This document shows, one piece after another, positions 1-8,885 of a stretch of DNA of 64,000 nucleotides. A program made the position numbers and the translations under genes. The notes under the pieces are model-generated. The model saw only the letters and a list, made by a program, of their open reading frames with translations. It was not told where the DNA came from and ran no database searches. This DNA is from Myxococcales bacterium (GTDB taxonomy: Bacteria > Myxococcota_A > Polyangia > Nannocystales > Nannocystaceae), in NCBI GenBank assembly GCA_020633335.1, contig JACKDU010000002.1, positions 806,001-870,000 on the forward strand, written 5' to 3'. Position 1 is the stretch's first letter. Every line of letters begins with the position of its first letter.

Positions 1-48
1 CTGGCGATCGATCGCCTCTACCTCGACGGCGAGCCCTGGCGGCCCTGA
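1..48 (+). CDS. C-terminal end of an unidentified CDS (partial)
   Basis: The window opens inside a reading frame that ends LAIDRLYLDGEPWRP followed by TGA. Only 15 residues are visible, so no function can be given. It converges on the lipoprotein gene to its right, whose stop lies 17 bases downstream. Codon choice (GCG, ATC, CTC, GAC) matches the host genes of the window. Confidence 0.5.
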   Translation: MAIDRLYLDGEPWRP

Positions 49-65
49 GCGCCCCCCCGCGCGGC

Positions 66-1586
66 TCAGCGGCGGAAGCGGCCGACCCAGAGATCGCGGG
101 CGTCGGTGCCCATGTCGGCCGCGCCGACCACGTAGATCGAGTCGTCGGGGCCGATCGCCACGCCGCGCCCGAAGTCGGGGCCGGCGGCCGCTGGCGGCAC
201 CGTCGTCCCCCAGCGGGTCGAGCCGTCGTCGGCGAGCTTGCGGACCATGATCCGCCGGACCCCGTCGACGTTCTCGCCGCCGGTGAAGACGAGGTCGCCG
301 GCGGAGTCGCGGGCGATCCCGTCGCAGTAGGCGCCCTCGTGCGTCTCGCCGTCGTAGGTCGTCGTCCAGACGATCCCGCCGGCGTTATCGTAGCGGCGGA
401 TCCACGCCTGCCAGGGGATGTCGGCCATCCCCTCGTAGCCGCAGACGATCGCGTCGCCGCCGGGGAGGGCGACCACGCCGTTGATGTAGTCGGCCTTGTT
501 CGCCGGCCCGTTGCGCACCCGGGTCCAGAGGGTGTTGCCGTCCTGGTCGAGGTGGGCGAGCCACATGTTGTAGCCCTCGCCCGGCACCGTCTCGGCGCCG
601 CCGACGTAGATCGATCCGTCGCCGGCGACCGCGACCGCGATCCCCGAGTCGTTGCCGAGCCCGGCGCCGCCGAAGGTGCGGGTCCAGGTGGCGACGCCCC
701 CCTCGCTGTAGCGCCGCATCCACACGTTCTGCCCCTCGCCGGTGACCGTGGTGTGGCCGACCGCGACCAGCCCGCCGATCCCGTCGAGGGCGATCGCCCG
801 GATGATGTCGCTCGAGGCGCTGACGCCGTTGTAGGCCTCGGTCCAGATCGTGCTGCCGTCGGCGCCGTGGCGGCGCAGCCAGGTGTTGTTGCTCTCCATC
901 GCCACCGGCGTGTAGCCGCCGACGTAGAAGAGCTCGGAGTCCTCCGCCGCGATCGCCCGCCCCTGGTCCTTGCCGCTCGCCGGGCCGTCCACGGTCGTGG
1001 TCCAGAGCTCGGCGCCGGCGTCGTCGTACTTGCGGTACCAGATGTCGGAGCTCGGCCCGTCGACGCTGACGTAGCCGGCGACGTAGAGGTTGCCGAAGCC
1101 GTCGGTCGCGGCCGCGAAGGCCTCGTCGGGCTGGCCGAGCCCGCTGCCGAGCGAGTCGCTCCAGAGGAGCTCCCCCGAGACCGTGCAGTCGTCGTTGCAG
1201 CCGTCGGCGTCGATCATGTTGCCGTCATCGCAGGCCTCGTCGCCGTCGATGAGGCCGTCGCCGCAGCCCTTGAAGGGTCCGGTGGTCGAGGTCGACGAGG
1301 TCGACGCCTCGGCGCCGCTGCTGCTGCTGCTCTCGGCGGTGGTCGAGGAGCTCGCGCTCGCCGTCCCGGTCGAGGTGTCGCCGCCGGTCGACGTCGAGGT
1401 CGAGGCGTCGCCGCCCGAGCTCGATGAGGTCGACGCGTCGGTGCTCCCCTCGCCGCTGGTCGGCGTCCCGCTCCCGCTGCTCGGCGAGCCACCGTCGGTG
1501 TTGGATCCTGTCGCGCAGGCGAGGCCGACGATCGCCGCCGCCAGGCTCACCCCCCATGCCCCACGCCCACGCCCGCCTGCCACCAT
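66..1586 (-). CDS. Stalked lipoprotein with disulfide repeat and beta-propeller (SBBP-like) domain
   Basis: This is a 506-residue secreted lipoprotein. The N-terminus has a hydrophobic stretch and a lipobox ending at Cys24 (IVGLAC). Residues 25-105 are a Ser/Thr/Gly-rich stalk. A myxobacterial disulfide repeat starts at Cys108 (CGDGLIDGDEACDDGN). The rest, from about residue 140, is a series of roughly 55-residue blades containing the recurring pattern AIAxDxxGxxYVxGxE with a W...YxG...D element. This pattern is typical of the SBBP or delta-60 repeat propellers of myxobacterial surface proteins. It most likely sits on the outer membrane facing outward. The stalk resembles those of other lipoproteins in this window. 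Ligand and role are unknown. The domain reading is firm and the function is not. Confidence 0.85.
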   Translation of the reverse strand: MVAGGRGRGAWGVSLAAAIVGLACATGSNTDGGSPSSGSGTPTSGEGSTDASTSSSSGGDASTSTSTGGDTSTGTASASSSTTAESSSSSGAEASTSSTSTTGPFKGCGDGLIDGDEACDDGNMIDADGCNDDCTVSGELLWSDSLGSGLGQPDEAFAAATDGFGNLYVAGYVSVDGPSSDIWYRKYDDAGAELWTTTVDGPASGKDQGRAIAAEDSELFYVGGYTPVAMESNNTWLRRHGADGSTIWTEAYNGVSASSDIIRAIALDGIGGLVAVGHTTVTGEGQNVWMRRYSEGGVATWTRTFGGAGLGNDSGIAVAVAGDGSIYVGGAETVPGEGYNMWLAHLDQDGNTLWTRVRNGPANKADYINGVVALPGGDAIVCGYEGMADIPWQAWIRRYDNAGGIVWTTTYDGETHEGAYCDGIARDSAGDLVFTGGENVDGVRRIMVRKLADDGSTRWGTTVPPAAAGPDFGRGVAIGPDDSIYVVGAADMGTDARDLWVGRFRR

Positions 1587-1824
1587 CCCATCCTACTCGA
1601 TGGGAAAATCCCGCGAGACGCGGTCGTGGGGCCGTTTCTGCGCCTCTCTGGCGATCGCCAGGGGGGCGATCGCGCCCCTCGCGCATTCGCCCACTGGATG
1701 ATGTTGCGAGACGTCCTGGCGTCGCGACACCGGCCGCCACAAGCCGCGAATTCTGCCGAATCTGAGCGCCAGGGCCGCCTTTCGAATTGTGTACGGTGCT
1801 TGCATGGACCCCCGCGAGGTCCCG
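1587..1824. other. Divergent intergenic region
   Basis: This spacer holds the promoters of the lipoprotein on the left and the anion transporter on the right. It contains two GCGATCGC octamers close together near 1652-1673. A possible -10 element (TACGGT, 1792-1797) lies just before the first in-frame ATG of the transporter. Confidence 0.4.
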
Positions 1825-3633
1825 ATGCCCCCAACCCTCACGCGCTTCTTCCCCATCCTCCGCTGGCTCCCCGGCTACCGCCGCGAGAACCTCCGCGGCG
1901 ACATCATCGCCGGGCTCACCACGGCGGTCATGCTGATCCCCCAGGGCATGGCCTACGCGATGCTCGCCGGCCTCCCGCCGATCGTCGGGCTCTACGCCTC
2001 GGTCACGCCGCTGATCGCCTACGCGCTCTTCGGCACCTCCCGCGAGCTCGCGGTCGGGCCGGTGGCGATGGACTCGCTCCTGGTCGCCGCCGGCGTCGGC
2101 GCGATCGCGGCCGCCGGCTCGCCGGAGTACATCGCCTACGCGGTCCTCCTCGCGCTGATGGCCGGCGTCCTCCAGATCGGCATGGGCCTCGCGCGCCTCG
2201 GCTTCCTGGTCAACTTCCTCTCGCAGCCGGTGATCAGCGGCTTCACCTCGGCGGCCGCGCTGATCATCGGCCTCAGCCAGCTCAAGCACCTGATCGGCGT
2301 GCCCCTCCAGGCGTCGAACCTGATCCACGAGATCGCCCGCGAGGTCGGGACCCACATCGGCGAGACCCACCTCCTCACCGTGGCGATCGGCGCGGGCGCG
2401 ATCGTCGTCCTTCAGCTCCTCAAGAAGCTCCGCCCCCGCTTCCCGCGGGCGCTCGCGGTCGTCGTGATCACCACCCTCGTGGTCTGGATCTTCCGCCTCG
2501 ACCTCCAGGGCGTGAAGATCGTCGGCGAGGTCGCGGCCGGCCTGCCGAGCCCGGCGCTCCCGGAGATCAAGATGGAGGCGGTCACCGAGCTCCTGCCGAC
2601 CGCCCTGGCGATCGCCCTGGTCGCCTTCATGGAGGCGATCAGCGTCTCGAAGGCGATCGCCACCCGCAAGCGCTACGAGGTCGACGCCAACCAGGAGCTG
2701 GTGGCGATCGGCGCGGCCAACGTCGCCGCCTCGCTCTTCCGCGCCTACCCGGTCACCGGCGGCTTCTCGCGGACCGCGGTCAACGATCAGGCGGGCGCCC
2801 AGACCCCGCTCGCCGGGCTCATCACCGCCTTCGTGATCTCGATCGCCCTCCTCTTCTTCACCCCGCTCCTCCACTTCCTGCCCAAGGCGACCCTGGCGGC
2901 GATCATCATGACCGCGGTCTTCGGGCTCATCGACCTCAAGCAGGTGGGGCACCTCTGGCAGGTCAAGCGCAGCGACCTCGCGCTCCTCGGGGTGACCTTC
3001 GCCGCGGTCCTGGCGATCGGCATCCAGAGCGGGATCCTGGTCGGCGTCGCCGCCTCGCTCCTCTGGTTCGTGGTCCGGACCACCCGCCCGCACTTTGCGG
3101 TGCTCGGCCGCCTCCCCGGGACCGAGGTCTTCCGCAACGTCCGCCACGCCCCCGAGGCGATCACCTACCCCGGCATCCTGATCCTGCGGATCGACGCCCA
3201 GTTCTACTTCGGCAACGTCTCGTTCCTCCGGTCGACGCTCCGCGAGCTCGAGGCCGCCGCCGCCGAGCCGCTCCGCGCCGTGGTCCTCGACGCCAGCGCG
3301 ATCAACAACCTCGACTCGTCGGCCGACGGCGCCCTCCACGAGATCGCGGCGGAGTACGCCGAGCGCGGGATCACGCTGGTCTTCGCCGGCGTGAAGGGAC
3401 CTGTCCGCGAGGTCATGGCCCGCTCGGGCTTCATCGACCGGATCGGCGCCGGCGCCTTCTTCCTCAGCGACCACGACGCGATCGCGGCGCTGACCGGCGA
3501 AGGCGAGCCCGAGATGCCGGCGGATCCGCTGATCGGCCGCCTCATCGAGCGCCGCGACCGGGCCCACCACCAGGGCCCCACGCCCACCGAGGCGGCGCAG
3601 GATCCCGTCCCCCACGCCGTCGCCAACGCCTAG
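1825..3633 (+). CDS. SulP family inorganic anion transporter with STAS domain
   Basis: This is an inner-membrane permease of the SLC26/SulP family, which moves sulfate, bicarbonate or related anions. The N-terminal hallmark GDIIAGLTTAVMLIPQGMAYA is followed by about ten or more hydrophobic segments. A C-terminal STAS domain of about 140 residues begins after the TRPHFAVLGRLPGT linker, with the typical AQFYFGNVSF and VVLDASAINNLDSSA segments. The start at 1825 has a GAGG ribosome-binding sequence 7 bases upstream. In-frame ATGs at 1804 and 1789 are alternatives and add 7 or 12 residues. The substrate cannot be told from sequence. The STAS segment VKGPVREVM contains a copy of the dispersed palindrome, written with the codons GGA-CCT, which are unusual in this gene. 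Confidence 0.93.
   Translation: MPPTLTRFFPILRWLPGYRRENLRGDIIAGLTTAVMLIPQGMAYAMLAGLPPIVGLYASVTPLIAYALFGTSRELAVGPVAMDSLLVAAGVGAIAAAGSPEYIAYAVLLALMAGVLQIGMGLARLGFLVNFLSQPVISGFTSAAALIIGLSQLKHLIGVPLQASNLIHEIAREVGTHIGETHLLTVAIGAGAIVVLQLLKKLRPRFPRALAVVVITTLVVWIFRLDLQGVKIVGEVAAGLPSPALPEIKMEAVTELLPTALAIALVAFMEAISVSKAIATRKRYEVDANQELVAIGAANVAASLFRAYPVTGGFSRTAVNDQAGAQTPLAGLITAFVISIALLFFTPLLHFLPKATLAAIIMTAVFGLIDLKQVGHLWQVKRSDLALLGVTFAAVLAIGIQSGILVGVAASLLWFVVRTTRPHFAVLGRLPGTEVFRNVRHAPEAITYPGILILRIDAQFYFGNVSFLRSTLRELEAAAAEPLRAVVLDASAINNLDSSADGALHEIAAEYAERGITLVFAGVKGPVREVMARSGFIDRIGAGAFFLSDHDAIAALTGEGEPEMPADPLIGRLIERRDRAHHQGPTPTEAAQDPVPHAVANA
3400..3417. repeat. Dispersed palindrome copy (inside the SulP gene)
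   Basis: CCTGTCC-GCGA-GGTCATG. The left arm is perfect and the right arm deviates at its last two bases. The coding meaning (KGPVREVM) is normal for the family, but the codons GGA and CCT are atypical for the gene. Confidence 0.5.
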
Positions 3634-3655
3634 GCGGGCCCCCGAGCCCGCCCCC

Positions 3656-3688
3656 CGAGCCCGCCCCGGCCTGCCGAGGGCGGGCTCG
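3656..3688. terminator. Hairpin between convergent genes
   Basis: There is a perfect 11-bp inverted repeat (CGAGCCCGCCC / GGGCGGGCTCG) with an 11-base loop. It lies between the stop of the SulP gene and the stop of the opposing PDZ gene. There is no clear T-run, so it is either a weak bidirectional terminator or an mRNA 3' stabilising hairpin. Confidence 0.5.
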
Positions 3689-3693
3689 CTGCG

Positions 3694-4911
3694 TCAGACG
3701 GACTTCACCGTCTTGACCCGGGTGTTGCCGCCGCGCTGGTAGGTCACCCGGAAGGTCGAGGTCGCCGGCAGGCTCAGGTAGAGCGCGAAGGCGTCGGCGT
3801 CGTCGTTGAGGCGGTGGCCGTTGATCGAGGTGACGACGTCGCCGTTCTTGAAGCCGAGGGCGTCGACCGCCGAGCCCCGCTTGATGTTGGTGAGCCGGTA
3901 GCCGACGTGCTTGCCGCCGCTGATGTGGGGGACCACGCTCGCCTGGCCCTTCGCCTTGCTCGGATCGGCGAGGACGCGATCGATCTCCTTGCGGCTGATC
4001 GTGCAGCTCTCGGCCGACGAGCAGCGGGCGCTGGTGGACGAGCTCGCGGCGGGCGACGAGCCCCCCGACGAGCTCGACCCCGCGGGCTGCTTCTTCGGCG
4101 ACGGGGCGCTGCTCGGCGCCTTGCTCGGCCCCTTGCTCGGGGTGACCGGCTTGCCCGCGCCGCCGCCCGCGGCGGGAGGCGGCGTCGCGCCAGCCGACGG
4201 GACCACGACGGCCGGCGCGTCGCCGGCGACCTCGGCGAGGGCGTCGTCCTCGACCGCCGCGACCAGGGCGGAGGCGTCGACCACCATCGCCGCCGGCGCG
4301 GGCTCGGCCGGCGCCGCGACCCCCTTGGCGCTGAGGGTCGACGCCCAGGCCATCCCGTCGACCAGGCGGTAGTCGAGGAAGAGCGCCTCGTCGCCGCGCT
4401 CGATCGCGACCACGACCTGGCGGCGCGCCGTCTCGATGACCGCGAGCGCCCGCCCCGGGCTCGTCAGGCCGACGCCGTTGATCGCCGCGACGACGTCGCC
4501 TTCGGCGAGGCCGAGGCGCGTGAAGGGGGAGCCCGGGCCGATCCCGCCGAGCCGGTAGCCGGCGATCGCCCCGTCCTCGCCCTGCCGCGCCGTGATCTCG
4601 AGGCCGCTGGTCCCGCTGAGGAGCGCCTCGACGATCACCGTCGCCAGGAAGGAGTCGACCTCGAAGGTGCTCGGATCGTCGGCGCTGCGGCGGACGCCGG
4701 TGGTGAGCGCGGCCCCGAAGGCGTCGGCGAGGGGCGCAGACGCAGGAACGGGCGTCGCCGAGGCGGCGGGCGTCGCCGCGCCCGCGCCCGCGCCCGCGAC
4801 CGTCGCCGCGCCCGCGCCCTCGGGACGCGGCTCGCAGCCGGAGCCGAGCGCCAGCCCGGCGACCGCGAGCGCGCAGGCGAAGGTGCGGGTCGAGGAGAGA
4901 GCGCCGGCCAC
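3694..4911 (-). CDS. Lipoprotein with two PDZ (GspC-like) domains
   Basis: This 405-residue protein has a signal peptide with a lipobox ending at Cys26 (LALGSGC). An Ala/Pro-rich linker is followed by a first PDZ domain (about residues 80-185, core YRLGGIGPGSPFTRLGLAEGD). A second linker rich in Lys, Ser and Gly contains SKGPSKAPSS. The C-terminal PDZ (about 300-405, core YRLTNIKRGSAVDALGFKNGD) is very close to the PDZ of the type II secretion protein GspC, including VTSINGHRLND. It is probably a periplasmic adaptor. A GspC function is not claimed because no other type II secretion genes are nearby and the transmembrane HR domain is missing. It converges on the SulP gene. Confidence 0.8.
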   Translation of the reverse strand: MAGALSSTRTFACALAVAGLALGSGCEPRPEGAGAATVAGAGAGAATPAASATPVPASAPLADAFGAALTTGVRRSADDPSTFEVDSFLATVIVEALLSGTSGLEITARQGEDGAIAGYRLGGIGPGSPFTRLGLAEGDVVAAINGVGLTSPGRALAVIETARRQVVVAIERGDEALFLDYRLVDGMAWASTLSAKGVAAPAEPAPAAMVVDASALVAAVEDDALAEVAGDAPAVVVPSAGATPPPAAGGGAGKPVTPSKGPSKAPSSAPSPKKQPAGSSSSGGSSPAASSSTSARCSSAESCTISRKEIDRVLADPSKAKGQASVVPHISGGKHVGYRLTNIKRGSAVDALGFKNGDVVTSINGHRLNDDADAFALYLSLPATSTFRVTYQRGGNTRVKTVKSV

Positions 4912-5076
4912 GTCCCCCCAAGGCTACGCCCGCGCCCGGCCCGAGACCACTCGCCCCGGACGTCGATCCCGACGGCGAGTGGGTGCATAATCGCGCCACC
5001 CTGCCCGCGACGCTCCACCTGAACATCCGAAGAGGCGGCGGGTAAGGTAGCTCGCAGCCGCGAGCGGGAGGCAGCG

Positions 5077-6978
5077 ATGGGTCAGGGACATCACAAGATA
5101 CGGCGTCTGCGGGTCTACGGCGGCTTCCTCGACAAGCTCGACCTCCGCCTCGGCGACGGGCTCAACTGCATCATCGGCGGCCGCGGCAGCGGCAAGACGA
5201 CGGTGCTCGAGTTCATCCGCTACGCCCTCGACCGCCTGCCGAAGCCGACCACCACCGGCAAGATCGCCGACGAGCGCCTCCGCAGCCTCCTCGGCGCCAA
5301 CCTCGGGAACACCGGCTGCGTCGAGGTCGAGTTCGAGAGCCAGGAGGGGCTCGTCTACCACCTCCGCCGGACCGCCCACGAGGCGCCGACGATCACCGAC
5401 GAGCGCGGCAAGGCGGTCGATCCCAAGGTCCTCGCCTCGTCGATCCTGATCGACGCGGCGATCTTCTCGCACAACGAGATCGAGGAGATCGCCCAGAACC
5501 CCGCGGCCCAGCGCGAGCTCCTCGATCGCCTCTGCTCGCAGCCCCTCCACGCCCTCCAGGGGCGGATCGATCAGGCCGCCGGCGCCCTCCGCGAGAACGG
5601 CCAGCGCCTCCTCCAGCTCGCCGCCCGCGGCCAGAGCGCGCGCCAGGACCTCGTCGACCTCTCGAGCTGGGAGAGCAAGCTCGCGGCCGCCGACGCGGCG
5701 ATGGCCGACGACGGGCTCTCGGCCGGCCTCAAGAGCGCGGCCGCCGAGCGCAGCCTCCGCGAGCAGGAGAGCGCCGCCCTCGCCCGCGCCCGCAAGACGA
5801 TCGGCAAGCTCCGCGACCACCTCGGCGACCCGACCCTGGCGATGATCAAGGGGCTCGGCGCCGAGATCCCCGAGGCCGTCGAGGCCGGCCCCAACGGGGC
5901 GCTCTTCGGCGACCTCCGCCGCGAGCTCAAGCGCCGCGAGACCGAGCTCGAGATCCTCCTCTCGCCGGTCGTCGATCGCCTCCGCGACCTCGACGGCGCG
6001 CTCGCCCGCGCGAGCGAGGAGGTCCAGGCCCGCCACGAGCCCGCCGAGGCCCGCTACCGCGCGCTGATGCAGGAGGCCGACGAGCACTCCGCCCGCCTCT
6101 CCGCCCGCGACGAGGCCGCCGCCCAGGTGCTCCGACTCAGCGCCGCCAAGGGCGAGCTCGTCGAGCTCGACCGAGCCCAGGCGGCGGCGATCGGCGAGCG
6201 CCGCCGCCTCCTCGACGCCTACGCCGATCTCCGCAGCGAGCGCTTCGCCACCCGCTCGCGGATCGCCGCCGAGATCAGCGGCCGCCTCGGCGGCAAGGTC
6301 CGGGTGATCGTCACCGCCGACGCCGAGCACGGGAGCTACCGCGACTTCCTGGTCGGCCTGATGAAGAAGAGCGGCCGCCAGTACAACGCGCCGATCGAGC
6401 GGATCGTCACCGCCATCGCCCCCACCGCCCTCGGCGAGCTCGCCGATCGCAACGACCACGCCGCCCTCGCCGCGACCGCCGACGTCAACGCCGACTTCGC
6501 CGAGACCCTCCTCCACCAGCTCCGCGAGCACCCCGAGCGCCGCCTCGAGCTCGACACGATCGACCGCGAGGACGTCCCGCGGATCGAGCTCAGCGTCGGC
6601 GACACCTGGCGGAGCGCCGATCGCCTCTCGACCGGCCAGAAGAGCTCGGCGATCCTGCCGATCCTCCTCCTCGAGGGCGAGGCGCCGCTCCTCATCGATC
6701 AGCCCGAGGACAACCTCGACAACTCCTTCATCTCCGACGCCGTGATCCCGCAGCTCCGCGAGATCAAGCGCCAGCGCCAGCTCATCGCCATCACCCACAA
6801 CCCCAACCTGCCGGTGCTCGGCGACGCCGAGCGGGTGATCGTGATGGAGGCCGACGGCCGCTCGTCACGGGCGATCGCCCAGGACGACCTCCACGGGACG
6901 AAGGAGCACATCCTCCGGCTCATGGAGGGCGGCTGGGAGGCCTTCCGGCTCCGCCAGGAGCGCTACGAGAGGGGCTAG
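5077..6978 (+). CDS. SMC/ABC-type ATPase, TrlF-like C-terminal half
   Basis: This 633-residue soluble ATPase has the split ABC-type nucleotide-binding domain of SMC/Rad50 proteins. A Walker A (GGRGSGKTT, residues 34-42) lies at the N-terminus. A Glu/Ala/Arg-rich coiled-coil region spans about residues 150-400. The ABC signature LSTGQKSS (about 517) and Walker B LLIDQPEDNLDN (about 538) are near the C-terminus, followed by AITHNPNLP. The DQPEDNLDN and THNPNLPVLGDAE segments are typical of TrlF-family and related ATPases linked to DNA or tRNA metabolism and anti-phage systems. No PHP nuclease domain is present here. The start is supported by GGGAGG upstream. A possible -10 (GCATAAT near 4984) precedes it. 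It stands alone, with no partner gene on the same strand. Confidence 0.8.
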   Translation: MGQGHHKIRRLRVYGGFLDKLDLRLGDGLNCIIGGRGSGKTTVLEFIRYALDRLPKPTTTGKIADERLRSLLGANLGNTGCVEVEFESQEGLVYHLRRTAHEAPTITDERGKAVDPKVLASSILIDAAIFSHNEIEEIAQNPAAQRELLDRLCSQPLHALQGRIDQAAGALRENGQRLLQLAARGQSARQDLVDLSSWESKLAAADAAMADDGLSAGLKSAAAERSLREQESAALARARKTIGKLRDHLGDPTLAMIKGLGAEIPEAVEAGPNGALFGDLRRELKRRETELEILLSPVVDRLRDLDGALARASEEVQARHEPAEARYRALMQEADEHSARLSARDEAAAQVLRLSAAKGELVELDRAQAAAIGERRRLLDAYADLRSERFATRSRIAAEISGRLGGKVRVIVTADAEHGSYRDFLVGLMKKSGRQYNAPIERIVTAIAPTALGELADRNDHAALAATADVNADFAETLLHQLREHPERRLELDTIDREDVPRIELSVGDTWRSADRLSTGQKSSAILPILLLEGEAPLLIDQPEDNLDNSFISDAVIPQLREIKRQRQLIAITHNPNLPVLGDAERVIVMEADGRSSRAIAQDDLHGTKEHILRLMEGGWEAFRLRQERYERG

Positions 6979-7030
6979 CGAGCCCGCGCGGACCTGCGCG
7001 CGCGGTCGCCCGCGCGCGCGACCCGGCGAC

Positions 7031-8848
7031 CTAGGGGCTGTAGATCTGCTTGAGCCGCATCCCGCCCGGGTAGGCGTAGGAGGCGTAGGGCCCGGTGCAG
7101 CACACCGGGTGCCCGTCCTGGCTGCACTGCGGATCGGTCTTCGAACCGACGCAGGCGGTGCAGCAGCGCGGGTGACCGTCGGTGTCGCAATCCGGATCGA
7201 CGATCGCCGGCAGGCAGTTGTTGGGGATCGTGTAGCCGATGCTCAGGAGGCCGAAGGGCTTGTCGGAGACCGCCTCGTGGGCGCCCTCGGCGATCAGCCA
7301 GTCGGCGACCTCGTAGGCGCCGACGTCGTAGTAGCCGGTCACCACCTCGCCGTCGATCAGGACGTCGGCGTCGCCCTTCTTGTGGATGATCTGGGCGTAG
7401 TTGAGCGCGTAGTTGACCCCGGTGACGAAGGCGTAGTGGTTGAGGAACTGCTCGACCGGGACCATCTGGTACATCGCCGGGTCGCCGAAGCCGGGGCCGG
7501 TCTGGGCGCCCGCGAGGTACTGCACCGGGAGGAAGGGCTTCTGGCTCTTGAAGACGACGCTGACGCCGTTGTCGACCACCAGCTCCTGGAAGTCGCCGCG
7601 CTTCGCCAGGTTGATCGGCGTCCCCGGCAGCGGCGGCTCGGTGGTCACGCTGACCCCGTCCTCGCCGGCGTAGATCCGCCAGTAGTGCTTCTCGTCGAGG
7701 CGCACCGGCGAGTGGGCGCCGATGTACTCCTTGCCCCAGTACTTGAGCGGGATCATCACCTCCTGGAGGTGATCGCAGAAGCCGTCCTCGAAGGGGACGA
7801 AGGCGCAGTTGGTCGCGCCGACCACCCAGATCGGCTTGTCGGAGGTGACCACCGTACCGGAGACGTCGCGGGTCTTGCGCTCGCAGTCCTGATAGGTCGC
7901 CTCACAGACGTCGGGGTCGTCCATGCAGGCGTCCTTCTCGGCCATGCACCCCGGCGTCCCCATCACCGCCGACGCGCCGATCTGCAGGGTGTCGCCGCGG
8001 TTCATCGTGATCATGCCGGTCTCGCCGGCCTTGACGAAGGGGATCGGCAGGTTGTTGCCGGCGGTGTCGATCTTCGGCGTCCACTGGACGATCGTCTCGT
8101 CCTCGTTGGCGACGACGTTGAAGTAGCTCGGCTCGCCGAAGGCCGGGTACGAGGCGATCACGTAGACGTCGCCGAGGGTGTGGTCCGGCAGGAGCATCGA
8201 CGAGTCGTTGGTCGCGACGTTGTCGAGCGGCGAGTGCTGGTAGGCGATCACCGGGAGGTCGGCGACGACCCGGTAGGTGCCGCCGGTGCGGTACTGCGAG
8301 AAGCCGCCGATGAAGGTGTTGTCGAGCTCGAAGAGGTGGGTCTTGCCGGGCTCGACGACGACCGGATCGCCGACCGGCTCCTCGTGCCGCTTGCCGTTGG
8401 GGATGTGGTAGAGCTGGACGGTCGCCGGCATCGCGTTCGAGATGTTGCCGACGATCAGCGCGTCGACCTCGTCCTCCTGGTAGTGGCGCATTCGGTTCGA
8501 CCAGAAGGAGCACCCCTCCGACGAGGGCGGATCGGCGATCAGCTCGCAGGGCCCGAGGCACTCGTCGACGATGCACGACTGGTAGAGCCCGCAGGGGGTC
8601 TCCTCCCAGCCCTGGCCGTCCGGGTTGCAGACCCGCGTCGCCGTCATCGCGTCGTTGCAGTCGACCGCGCCGGGGACGCAGAGGAGCACCGGCCCGGTGG
8701 TCTGCTCGGTCGTCGACGGGTTGGTCGTGATCGAGGTCTGGCCGGTGGTCCCGGAGGTGGAGTCGCTCTCGCTCGTCATCATGCCGCCGTTGCAGGCGGC
8801 GAGCGACGCGGCGAGGAGGGGGATGGCGTAGAGATGGAGCGAACGCAT
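7031..8848 (-). CDS. Stalked lipoprotein with IgGFc-binding-type domain
   Basis: This 605-residue protein has a lipobox ending at Cys19 (LAASLAAC) and a Ser/Thr-rich stalk to about residue 50. A large domain resembles the IgGFc_binding N-terminal family (PF17517). Typical signatures are IAYQHSPLD, VIASYPAF, VSGTVVTSDKPIWVVGATNCAFVP and YWGKEYIGAHSP, followed by PVQYLAG. The C-terminus carries two copies of a short Cys motif, DPxCxxxGHPxCC. The choice-of-anchor L lipoprotein at 24 kb also ends with two such motifs. It probably lies on the cell surface, in adhesion or matrix binding. It lies 37 bases downstream of another lipoprotein gene on the same strand, so the two may form an operon. Confidence 0.83.
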   Translation of the reverse strand: MRSLHLYAIPLLAASLAACNGGMMTSESDSTSGTTGQTSITTNPSTTEQTTGPVLLCVPGAVDCNDAMTATRVCNPDGQGWEETPCGLYQSCIVDECLGPCELIADPPSSEGCSFWSNRMRHYQEDEVDALIVGNISNAMPATVQLYHIPNGKRHEEPVGDPVVVEPGKTHLFELDNTFIGGFSQYRTGGTYRVVADLPVIAYQHSPLDNVATNDSSMLLPDHTLGDVYVIASYPAFGEPSYFNVVANEDETIVQWTPKIDTAGNNLPIPFVKAGETGMITMNRGDTLQIGASAVMGTPGCMAEKDACMDDPDVCEATYQDCERKTRDVSGTVVTSDKPIWVVGATNCAFVPFEDGFCDHLQEVMIPLKYWGKEYIGAHSPVRLDEKHYWRIYAGEDGVSVTTEPPLPGTPINLAKRGDFQELVVDNGVSVVFKSQKPFLPVQYLAGAQTGPGFGDPAMYQMVPVEQFLNHYAFVTGVNYALNYAQIIHKKGDADVLIDGEVVTGYYDVGAYEVADWLIAEGAHEAVSDKPFGLLSIGYTIPNNCLPAIVDPDCDTDGHPRCCTACVGSKTDPQCSQDGHPVCCTGPYASYAYPGGMRLKQIYSP

Positions 8849-8885
8849 GGACTAGGCCTAGGGATAATCAGGTTTGGCCGACCGC

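Noticed and set aside
3694..4911. Type II secretion GspC
   Set aside because: The second PDZ is GspC-like, but the protein is a lipoprotein without the GspC TM/HR region and there are no other secretion genes nearby.
5073..5096. GGTCAGGGACATC next to the ATPase start as a palindrome copy
   Set aside because: Spacing and orientation of the half-sites differ from the element.
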